Origin: Fen-1298 sp963833465
Lineage (GTDB): Bacteria; Bacteroidota; Ignavibacteria; UBA10030
Assembly (NCBI GenBank): GCA_963833465.1
Contig: CAWHXW010000004.1
Span: 1-64,000, forward strand
DNA length: 64,000 nucleotides
Reading direction: 5' to 3'
The position numbers and the translations under genes were made by a program. Of the stretch, positions 36,037 to 43,775 are shown one piece after another. The first letter of the stretch is position 1. Each line of letters starts with the position of its first letter. The notes under the pieces were generated by a model, which was given only the letters and a program-made list of their open reading frames with translations, was not told the origin of the DNA and ran no database searches.

Positions 36037-36278
36037 ATTCTTCACCTTAACTATAATTAAAATATGTTAGTCTCGGTACACTTGCAAGAAGTTTTTCAAA
36101 ATTTTTAATATAGATTTTCAGATCTAAAAATAGAAATTTCTATTCTTTCATTTTTCGATAAATGTTTGATACAACTTGCTGCAATCCAGTTATTATAAGA
36201 TTCAACGCATTCGAAATTATTATTATCTTCCCCTATAAAATCTTGAATCTCAATCTCTTATTCGGTAGATTCTATTTA

Positions 36279-37214
36279 ATGAGAAGAATTGTATATATAC
36301 TGATTATTACAGAATGTGTTTTAACTTCACTTCTTGCCCAGCAAAGCACATACGACTTTCTTCGCACGGATGTGAGTGCACGCACTGCAGCATTGAATGG
36401 AAGTTTCGTTTCGATGAAAGATGATCCAAATGTTTTGTTCTATAATCCTGCATCGATTGGTACAATAACTATACCAAAAGTTTCTATCAGTTATATAGAC
36501 CACCTTATGGATATCAATGCCGGAACACTGAGCTACGGGCAAAACATCGAGGGCATTGGAAGTGTTGGTGCGGGCATTATTTATATGAATTACGGATATT
36601 TCAATAGGACTGACGAATTTCTGAATGTGCTTGGAACATTTGGCGCAACAGAATTAGCTCTCGCAGCCGGAATAGCGGCACACTATGATGAGAATACTCT
36701 TGTAGGTATCAATATAAAATATATTTATTCTTCTATCGCGGAATACACTTCCACCGGACTTGCAGCCGATCTTGGATTCCTCTACGATATTCCCTCTCAA
36801 AATCTTACAATCGGCGGCAGTGTTTTGAATATAGGCAGACAATTAAAAACATACGCAGGAGTAAATGAGTTACTTCCTCTTGATGTAAAATTAGGAATCA
36901 CAAAACGTCCGGAACATCTTCCTGTTTTTTTAAATATTGATTTTCACCAACTAAACGAAAACAACGGTAATTTTATTGACCGTTTCAGCAATTTCACTAT
37001 TGGCGCAGAATTTTTAATGAGCAAATCGTTGCGTCTGCGCGTTGGATACAACAACAAACAGCGGCAGGATCTCAAAACAGGTACGACAACCGGGCTTGGA
37101 GGATTCTCTCTGGGTGGCGGTCTCGTCTTGAAGGATTATCAAATTGATTATGCCTATAATTCGTACGGCGATTTTGGCGGGATACAACGATTTTCTTTAG
37201 AAATAAATCTTTAA
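36279..37214 (+). CDS. PorV/PorQ-family outer-membrane beta-barrel protein
   Basis: 311 residues from ATG 36279 with a signal peptide (MRRIVYILIITECVLTSLLAQ). The mature start TYDFLRTDVSARTAALNGSFV, DDPNVLFYNPASIG is the PorQ/PorV signature. The remainder alternates polar and hydrophobic residues and ends in an aromatic-rich strand (GGIQRFSLEINL), as in outer-membrane barrels. PorQ/PorV proteins assist the type IX secretion system that handles the T9SS cargo found in this window. Close relation to PorQ is inferred from the N-terminal motif. Confidence 0.8.
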   Translation: MRRIVYILIITECVLTSLLAQQSTYDFLRTDVSARTAALNGSFVSMKDDPNVLFYNPASIGTITIPKVSISYIDHLMDINAGTLSYGQNIEGIGSVGAGIIYMNYGYFNRTDEFLNVLGTFGATELALAAGIAAHYDENTLVGINIKYIYSSIAEYTSTGLAADLGFLYDIPSQNLTIGGSVLNIGRQLKTYAGVNELLPLDVKLGITKRPEHLPVFLNIDFHQLNENNGNFIDRFSNFTIGAEFLMSKSLRLRVGYNNKQRQDLKTGTTTGLGGFSLGGGLVLKDYQIDYAYNSYGDFGGIQRFSLEINL

Positions 37215-37475
37215 TAACTCTAAATAAATATAAAGATTTTCTGAACTGCTTTTCACTGCAGTAAAAATCAAATCCAATATAGTTTAGTCGAAAAGAAAAG
37301 CATTATCCAGCTCTATACCGATAACGGCGACTTCTAATTAAAAGCTGAAAGCAATCCGGGATTAAGGATTAGAATTTTTTTACAGTATCTGCCAGCTTTT
37401 ACGAAATACGGTTATCTATCTTGCTAAGTACAACTTTTAGCAAAGCGATGACAGCATTGAATAGTATTTGAATTT

Positions 37476-38687
37476 TTATTGGTCGCGCTTGTATGGCTGC
37501 CGAAGATATTTTTGTGCTTCCTGATAAGAATTTTCATATTCTTTCATCGCCAGTACCTTTTTATATTGCTCAATTGCATATTGCCTTTTTTCCTGCAAAT
37601 CGTAAATCATGCCAATGATTAGATTCCCAAGTGACATAAAACCTGATGGTTCGTCTTTATCCAATTTTCTAGAAATTTCATCGCAAGCATATAAGTTTTT
37701 AAGCGCTGAATCTAGTCTTCCTGCCATAAATTCAAATTTGCCAATATAATAATATGCTTCCCGTGCATCGTACATATCATATCCAACTTGCTGTTGTGTA
37801 TAGCGATTTATGATATCACTGAAAATATCATTTGCTTCTCCAAGATATCCGGTGCTCACAAGAGAGCGTCCAAGATAACGATAAAACATAGAATTGTTCG
37901 GGTACTTTTCATGCAGCTTTCTTGCAAGTTCGAGTGCGGCTGCATAATCTTTCTCATAAGTAAAATAATTTTGCATAAGAAAGTAAGTCGCTTCTACTTT
38001 TGCATATCTTGCATGAAGTGACGCCTGCCTAAGCTGCTCCAATCCTTTTTTCCTGTCACCGCTTGGAAAAAATATCATTGCCGGTTTCACGAAAGGATAC
38101 TTGCCAGGAATGACGGCGGCATAATAATTATAAATACCTATACCGAGCAAAACATCGAAATTATTTGGCTCAAGTTCATAGGCTTTTCGTACCAGTGGAA
38201 GAGCTACAATTCCATCGTTGGCAGCGCCAAGCCACTTACCCCTGTTTGCGCGCAAACGCCCGCGAAATCCGACAGCACCTCCTTTAAAAAACATAGCCGC
38301 TACGTCTTCCGGATTTTCATCTAAACGTTTTTCACATTTTTCTATGACTACATCCAACATTTTATAAAATTTTTCATCCTGTGATTCGTCATCAAATTTG
38401 CTAATAATGCGCTCCCATTGAATCATTGCCCGGAAAAAATATCCGACCGGATGCTCAGGACACATTTTAATGACTTCTGAAATATCTGATTCAGCTTTGT
38501 CAAATTCATAATTATAAAGCTCGTCAATGCCATGCTGAACGAGATGTTCGATTGCTTTATCTTCAATCCACTGCGAATAAGAAATTGAATTTACGAAAGG
38601 AATAATAATTACCAGAAGTATTAAATGACTTTTAATGCATCTAAACGATGATGGATATTTAAATAAATTATTGCTTGACGATTTCAA
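37476..38687 (-). CDS. Exported tetratricopeptide-repeat protein
   Basis: 403 residues. The start appears to be TTG (no in-frame ATG until well inside), giving an N-terminal hydrophobic segment SHLILLVIIIPFVNSISYSQ that acts as a signal sequence. TPR units follow: LYNYEFDKAESDISEVI, AAALELARKLHEKYPNNSMFYRYLGRSL, AYYYIGKFEFMAGRLDSAL, YAIEQYKKVLAM. Likely a periplasmic scaffold. AAGG lies further than usual from the TTG, so the exact start is uncertain. Confidence 0.75.
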   Translation of the reverse strand: MKSSSNNLFKYPSSFRCIKSHLILLVIIIPFVNSISYSQWIEDKAIEHLVQHGIDELYNYEFDKAESDISEVIKMCPEHPVGYFFRAMIQWERIISKFDDESQDEKFYKMLDVVIEKCEKRLDENPEDVAAMFFKGGAVGFRGRLRANRGKWLGAANDGIVALPLVRKAYELEPNNFDVLLGIGIYNYYAAVIPGKYPFVKPAMIFFPSGDRKKGLEQLRQASLHARYAKVEATYFLMQNYFTYEKDYAAALELARKLHEKYPNNSMFYRYLGRSLVSTGYLGEANDIFSDIINRYTQQQVGYDMYDAREAYYYIGKFEFMAGRLDSALKNLYACDEISRKLDKDEPSGFMSLGNLIIGMIYDLQEKRQYAIEQYKKVLAMKEYENSYQEAQKYLRQPYKRDQ

Positions 38688-38902
38688 TGTTAATATAAAC
38701 CTTTACAAATTATTCATAAATTATGCATTAGAATCTTGAAAAATGGGATAAGAGTGTTTTCCTTTTTCCATTAATTTTTTCTTTTTGACCGTTCATTTCA
38801 CATCTCCCTTTTATATACAATAATTCCGATCAAATGAATTTAAGGCACGCATGCAACGACTAGAGTAATATTTCATCGAGACATTTGAAAAATTAAACCT
38901 TA

Positions 38903-38997
38903 TTGTAATTCTGACGAATAAAATTACGAAGAATCATGTGTCTAAACTAAAAACAAACATGGATTCTTCTCTCGGCAAGTCGGAATCAGAATGACAG
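38903..38997. repeat. Imperfect palindromic intergenic element
   Basis: In a 473-bp gap without genes, TTGTAATTCTGACGAA ... GAAGAATCATGT is answered by ACATGGATTCTTC ... TCGGAATCAGAATGACAG. The arms pair over most of their length with a centre of about 19 bp. The inner arms GAAGAATC and GATTCTTC are perfect. It looks like a dispersed non-coding repeat (MITE or transcript hairpin) rather than a terminator. Confidence 0.55.
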
Positions 38998-39160
38998 TGA
39001 ATAAACAATAATTCAAATGTCTTTCATAGTAATTTAGATGTATTATCATAATTATCAAGTATTACTTTTATTCTAACGGAGACACAAATAAAAATTTTTA
39101 CTACAGTTTAAAATTAACCTAGTAAATGTCACTAAATCTTTATTGTCAGTTTTTTTACGT

Positions 39161-40436
39161 TTAGTGAAGAACCGCTTTCGACTTTTTCACTTCAACATAT
39201 TTCAAATCACCGGTTTTAAAGTGAACCCATGTGACAATCAATAGCGTCATCGCCCCGCCGAACACGGCAGAACAGACTGTCCCCATAAGTTTTGCTGCAA
39301 GCCCGGATTCAAAAGCACCAAGTTCATTGGATGAAGCAAGAAATATTCCATTCACAGCTAAAACCCTGCCGCGCATCTCGTCGGGCGTCATCACTTGTAA
39401 AATTGTTGCCCGGATGACGACACTGATGCTATCGAAAGCGCCGCTAATAAAAAGCATTGCAACCGAAAGACCCATCCATGGTGAAACGGCAAATACAAGG
39501 ATAGAGATACCGAATCCCGTTACGGATATTAATAAATTCTTCCACGCATGATGCATCGGGGAAAATCGAGTTAACATGAGTAATGTGATAACCGCACCAA
39601 GTGACGGCGCTGCTCGAAGTATTCCTAATCCCTGTGATCCAACTTTCAAAATATCTTCCGCATAAATAGGAAGAATTGCCATTACACCTCCAAACATCAC
39701 AGAAAATAAATCAAGTGAAATAGAATAAAGTATAATTTTTGTTTTGAAAACAAAACTTACACCTTGCTTAATACTGTTCATTATTTCGGTTTGTTTATTT
39801 ATAATTTGAATCGGCTTCTTGCCAATCTGTGCATAAAGTAAAAAAGATGCAGCCACCATTACAACAACAACAAGTAAAGTGTTCGCAAATCCAATCCATG
39901 CATAGAGAAAGCCGGACATCATTGGGCCTATAATGGCGCCTACCTGCCAAGCCGAGCTGCCCCACGCTGAAGCATTTTCATATAAATGTACGGGAACAAG
40001 AATAGCACGAAGAGAGTTCGATGGTGGAGATAGAAATGCACGGCATAATCCAATAACAAAAATTGTCATATAGATTACAACAAGAATCACTGCTTGTGAA
40101 ATATGTCCCTGCTGTCTCACAATAATTTGCAGTACCTGTTGAACTAAGAGCAATGCAACCGGTACATCGCAATAGAATTTTACGTTTTTCGGAATTATCT
40201 GCAATGTGGCCGCCAAAAAGTGAAAAAGAAATGAACGGGATCGCCTCAACAAGCCCTATCAATCCTAAAGATAAAGGATTTCGCGTGATACGATATAATT
40301 CATACCCGATGGCAACTTCTTGTGCAAGGAGCGCCATTGTAAGCAGAAAAGATCCTACAACAAGATTGCGAAACTCCGCATACCGCAAAGCCGCATATGG
40401 ATCATTCTCTTGCGATAATGTTTTCCATTTAATCAT
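39161..40436 (-). pseudogene. MFS transporter (enterobactin-exporter-like), frameshifted
   Basis: The N-terminal frame (40436 to about 40165) reads FRNLVVGSFLLTMALLAQEVAIGYELYRIT and GGHIADNSEKRKILL, the first helices and the cytoplasmic loop motif of an MFS protein. It then runs into non-membrane residues. The continuing frame (39161 to about 40170) carries on with VALLLVQQVLQIIV, LCRAFLSPPSNSL, MRGRVLAVNGIF and the remaining helices. Together they make about 424 residues, full MFS length, with a one-base shift near 40155-40175. Inactive as it stands, unless the shift is a sequence error. Confidence 0.78.
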
Positions 40437-40529
40437 CGTTAGATAAAATAGCTAAGCATAGTTATAATTCCAATAAATACATCGGTTTTATTGATGTCAT
40501 AATTTTAAGTTTCCATTTTTTTCTTAAAT

Positions 40530-40562
40530 AAAAAAAGCCCGCAAACATAATGCTCACGGGCT
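40530..40562 (-). terminator. Rho-independent terminator after tRNA-Leu
   Basis: On the minus strand AAGCCCGTGAGC and GTTTGCGGGCTT form a stem whose core pairs are AGCCCG/CGGGCT, followed directly by TTTTTT. It starts just beyond the tRNA 3' end. Confidence 0.85.
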
Positions 40563-40568
40563 TCTTAG

Positions 40569-40654
40569 TGCCGAAGGGGGGACTCGAACCCCCACTCGAT
40601 TTGAGTCGAACTGGATTTTGAGTCCAGCGCGTCTACCAATTCCGCCACTTCGGC
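40569..40654 (-). tRNA. tRNA-Leu (anticodon CAA)
   Basis: An 86-base class II tRNA. The acceptor stem pairs GCCGAAG with CTTCGGC and discriminator A. The D arm is GTGGCGGAATTGGTAGAC. The anticodon stem-loop CTGGA-CTCAAAA-TCCAG gives anticodon CAA. A long variable arm (CGACTCAAATCG) and T arm GGGGGTTCGAGTCCCCC follow. CCA is not encoded. Confidence 0.96.
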
Positions 40655-41003
40655 GCTTGAATATATTAATATATCAATGAATGGTTTGCGAAACAAGTTT
40701 TTTCTACTGCTGATATTCCCAGATGGCAGTCATTATTATTGGCTGAGAGTTTAGCGCCGAATAATACAATTATTGCACCGGTTTTTTTTCTCACAACAAA
40801 AATATATACAGCACACCATTTATTTATTAAACTATTTAGTTCTTTCTGTGTCTATTTATTAGATGTTCATAAAAAAAAGATGGTTAGATTAAAGATATAA
40901 ACGCTGAGCAATTATTTGAGAATTGGAAAAGTCGAAGCGTTGACAATACAATGTCGTGACTCGACTCTGCTCGTCACGACACAATTTTTATGCAAAGGGA
41001 TTT
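40655..41003. other. Intergenic region with a long inverted repeat
   Basis: About 350 bases upstream of the WXXGXW gene. A TTGACA lies at 40940-40945 without a convincing -10 at normal distance. An inverted repeat TGTCGTGAC (40952-40960) / GTCACGACA (40973-40981) with a 12-base loop lies 23 bp before the ATG and may be an operator or leader hairpin. Confidence 0.45.
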
Positions 41004-41339
41004 ATGAAAACAATTTTGAAGTTAACAATTATCTTAATCTTCCATGCACTGATGACGCCGGTTCTTGCACAACTTCATGTAGGCGTGGGAATAAACATTG
41101 GTCCACCTGTGCCGGTAAAGGAAGAAATCATTGTCGCAAAACCTTACAACAACTCTATGTGGATTCCTGGTTATTATCGATGGCATCTAAAACATCACAA
41201 ATATTTCTGGGTAAAAGGACATTGGGAACGGCCGCCGCATGCACATATGATATGGGTGCCAGGACGATGGGAACAAAGAAATAAGGAATGGGTGTTCTTC
41301 CAAGGACGCTGGGAAAATGAAAGATTAGAACGCAAGTAA
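41004..41339 (+). CDS. Small exported WXXGXW-repeat protein
   Basis: 111 residues from ATG 41004, with a signal peptide (MKTILKLTIILIFHALMTPVLAQ). The mature part repeats the W-x-x-G-x-W pattern: WIPGYYRW, WVKGHWERPP, WVPGRWE, FFQGRWE, as in the WXXGXW (BcpO-like) family of small secreted or outer-membrane-associated proteins. AAAGGGA precedes the ATG. Role unknown in the family. Confidence 0.8.
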   Translation: MKTILKLTIILIFHALMTPVLAQLHVGVGINIGPPVPVKEEIIVAKPYNNSMWIPGYYRWHLKHHKYFWVKGHWERPPHAHMIWVPGRWEQRNKEWVFFQGRWENERLERK

Positions 41340-41379
41340 ATTCCCATTTTATTTAAGTTTTAACTCGCAATATAATATT

Positions 41380-41436
41380 CTCTGCCGTTGAAAATTTTAA
41401 GCAAAATTTAACATGTGCAACGGCAGAGTTTCCTTA
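41380..41436 (+). terminator. Likely terminator after the WXXGXW gene
   Basis: A perfect 11-bp inverted repeat CTCTGCCGTTG (41380-41390) and CAACGGCAGAG (41418-41428), then TTTCCTT. The 27-base loop is long for a terminator but the stem is strong and it follows the stop by about 40 bp. Confidence 0.55.
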
Positions 41437-41605
41437 TCCTATCCGAATAATAATACTACTATCAGTGAATTCGCTTCATACAAATATATTTAAAAATGCC
41501 TAAAGAATACTTGCACAATTGACAGCTTTGTGAAAAATAATTCATTATCTACAGTTTTTGACTTTATGCGTATATTTGAATAGATTTTAAAAAGAAAATA
41601 TTTTT

Positions 41606-42022
41606 ATGACTGATTGTATTTTTTGTAAAATTGTATTAAAAGAAATTCCATCGGAAATTCTTTACGAGAATGACAAGGTTATTTCGCTTCTCGATATCAA
41701 TCCAATTCATTTTGGCCATGCACTAATACTGCCAAAAAAACATTGCAATAGTTTTTTAGATTTGCCGGATGAGGATTATCACTCTTTTCTTCAAGCGGCG
41801 AGAATAGTCACAAGAGCGTTAGTGCAGAGTCTAAATCTTGAAGGATACAATTTATTTTCAAATAATGGCGCAATTGCCGGACAATCTATATTTCACTTTC
41901 ATATTCATGTCACACCGCGATATCGAAACGATAACGTCAGATTTGTTCTTAATCTAAAAAAATATTCTGACGGCGAAATAAAGCGATACGGAACTATGAT
42001 CCGTAGATATATCAAATTATAA
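41606..42022 (+). CDS. HIT-family nucleotide-binding protein
   Basis: 138 residues with the HIT layout: CIFCKIV at the start (Hint-type zinc cysteines), DINPIHFGHALILPKKH in the middle, and the histidine triad FHFHIHVTPRY at about residues 96-106. Such proteins hydrolyse AMP-linked conjugates such as adenosine phosphoramidates. It lies 25 bp upstream of icd, possibly one transcript. Confidence 0.92.
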   Translation: MTDCIFCKIVLKEIPSEILYENDKVISLLDINPIHFGHALILPKKHCNSFLDLPDEDYHSFLQAARIVTRALVQSLNLEGYNLFSNNGAIAGQSIFHFHIHVTPRYRNDNVRFVLNLKKYSDGEIKRYGTMIRRYIKL

Positions 42023-42047
42023 ATAATAATCGAGGCAGCAGATATCA

Positions 42048-43295
42048 ATGGCACAGTATGTTAAGCTTGCATCTCCAACCGCAGGACAACCGATTCGATT
42101 TGTGAACAATAAGCTTAGCGTTCCAGATTTACCCATCATTCCATTTATTGAAGGGGATGGCACCGGCCCAGATATTTGGCGTGCATCTCAACATGTGTTT
42201 GATGCTGCCGTCGCAAAAGCTTATCGTGGAAAAAGAAAAATAATTTGGTTTGAAGTTTTCGCCGGGGAAAAAGCGAACAAAGTATATGGCCCCAATACCT
42301 GGCTTCATGACGACACGCTCATTGCCATCAAAGAACATATTGTTGCTATTAAAGGACCATTGACAACGCCAATTGGCGGCGGAATTCGTTCTATAAATGT
42401 TGCATTACGACAGATGCTTGACCTTTATGTTTGTCTGCGGCCTGTGCAATATTTCACTGGTGTGCCGTCACCAGTGAAACATCCGGAATTAATTGATATG
42501 GTCATATTTCGTGAAAACACTGAAGATATTTATGCAGGCATCGAATGGAAAGCCGGATCATCGGAAGCCAAAAAAGTTGTGGCATGGCTGCAAAAAGAAA
42601 TGGATGTAAAAAAAATACGTTTCCCTGAAACTTCCAGTATCGGCATTAAACCGGTTTCCGAGGAAGGGACAAAACGATTAGTCCGCGCAGCGATTCAATA
42701 TGCCATTGCTAATAAGCGCAAATCTATAACTTTAGTGCATAAAGGCAATATTATGAAATTCACTGAAGGCAGCTTCCGGGATTGGGGCTATGAATTGGCA
42801 CAAAAAGAATTTAGCGGAACACTCATCGATGGTGGACCTTGGGTAAAACTCCCAAACGGAATTATCGTTAAAGATGTTATAGCGGATGCATTCCTTCAGC
42901 AAATTCTCACGCGTCCTGCTGAATACGACGTTATCGCAACACTGAATCTTAATGGCGATTACATTTCCGATGCGCTTGCAGCGCAAGTCGGCGGGATAGG
43001 AATAGCGCCCGGCGGTAATATAAATTATGAAAACGGCTTTGCAGTTTTCGAAGCAACTCATGGCACTGCACCAAAGTATGCTAATCAGGATAAAGTAAAT
43101 CCCGGTTCTGTCATTCTATCTGGTGAAATGATGCTTCGTTACATCGGCTGGGATGAAGCTGCCGATTTTATCATCAATGGTCTCAATAAAAGCATTCAAG
43201 AAAAGACTGTCACGTACGACTTTGCTCGTTTGATGGATGGAGCAAAAGAAGTGAGATGTTCAGAATTTGGCGATGCGATCATCAAGAATATGTAA
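42048..43295 (+). CDS. icd: NADP-type isocitrate dehydrogenase
   Basis: 415 residues, prokaryotic homodimeric type. Visible motifs: FIEGDGTGPDIW at the N-terminus, IRSINVALRQMLDLYVCLRP (substrate site with the serine that AceK phosphorylates in E. coli), IFRENTEDIYAGIEW, LVHKGNIMKFTEGSFRDWGYE (active-site lysine), NLNGDYISDALAAQVGG, and HGTAPKYANQDKVNPGS (cofactor site). It converts isocitrate to 2-oxoglutarate and CO2 in the TCA cycle. Two hairpins follow the stop. Confidence 0.96.
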   Translation: MAQYVKLASPTAGQPIRFVNNKLSVPDLPIIPFIEGDGTGPDIWRASQHVFDAAVAKAYRGKRKIIWFEVFAGEKANKVYGPNTWLHDDTLIAIKEHIVAIKGPLTTPIGGGIRSINVALRQMLDLYVCLRPVQYFTGVPSPVKHPELIDMVIFRENTEDIYAGIEWKAGSSEAKKVVAWLQKEMDVKKIRFPETSSIGIKPVSEEGTKRLVRAAIQYAIANKRKSITLVHKGNIMKFTEGSFRDWGYELAQKEFSGTLIDGGPWVKLPNGIIVKDVIADAFLQQILTRPAEYDVIATLNLNGDYISDALAAQVGGIGIAPGGNINYENGFAVFEATHGTAPKYANQDKVNPGSVILSGEMMLRYIGWDEAADFIINGLNKSIQEKTVTYDFARLMDGAKEVRCSEFGDAIIKNM

Positions 43296-43310
43296 TCTTT
43301 TCAAGAAACA

Positions 43311-43343
43311 ACCTTTCCGATCGTTTAAAGCGATCGGAAAGGT
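43311..43343. repeat. Perfect 13-bp inverted repeat after icd
   Basis: ACCTTTCCGATCG (43311-43323) and CGATCGGAAAGGT (43331-43343) around TTTAAAG. No T run follows on either strand, so it is a transcript-end stabiliser or other hairpin rather than a classic terminator. Confidence 0.7.
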
Positions 43344-43378
43344 GAAAATTAAGCGCTGATCAACATTGTCACGACAAG

Positions 43379-43407
43379 GGCATTTCAAATAATGAAATGC
43401 CTTTTTT
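43379..43407 (+). terminator. Rho-independent terminator of icd
   Basis: GGCATTTC, loop AAATAAT, GAAATGCC, then TTTTTT. A short clean stem 84 bp after the icd stop. Confidence 0.82.
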
Positions 43408-43485
43408 GTTTTACGTCCGTTTCTTGAAAAACAAGGCATTTTTCAGTATCTTTTTAATAAGAAATATTTTTATCAAAGAACTCCT

Positions 43486-43770
43486 ATGACTCAAGCTCCA
43501 TTACAAAATCCTCTTCAGCATGAAGACACCGACATATTGGTTGAACAACCGGCAAAAGTAATTTTATTTAATGATGAAATTCATTCGTTTGATGAAGTCA
43601 TTGGGCAAATTATCAAAGCTATCGGCTGTGATACGACAAAAGCAGAGGGATTGGCTTGGGAAGTTCACAATAACGGCAAAGCGATGGTGTTCGAAGGACA
43701 GATGACCAACTGTCTGAATGTATCTCATATATTAGAAGAGATTGCACTAAACACACAGATTGAAATATAG
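43486..43770 (+). CDS. clpS: ATP-dependent Clp protease adaptor ClpS
   Basis: 94 residues. The ClpS core is plain: VILFNDEIHSFDEVIGQIIKAIG, AWEVHNNGKAMVFEG, with the D/N-rich N-end-rule pocket in FNDEIHSFDEV and the histidine of AWEVHNNG. It binds the ClpA/ClpC N-domain and delivers N-degron substrates. It starts 79 bp after the icd terminator and alaS starts 6 bp after its stop. Confidence 0.93.
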   Translation: MTQAPLQNPLQHEDTDILVEQPAKVILFNDEIHSFDEVIGQIIKAIGCDTTKAEGLAWEVHNNGKAMVFEGQMTNCLNVSHILEEIALNTQIEI

Positions 43771-43775
43771 CTTTT

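Noticed and set aside
40916..41284. A 122-codon cysteine-rich frame over the WXXGXW gene
   Set aside because: The other frame has a signal peptide, an SD and family repeats; this one is its shadow.
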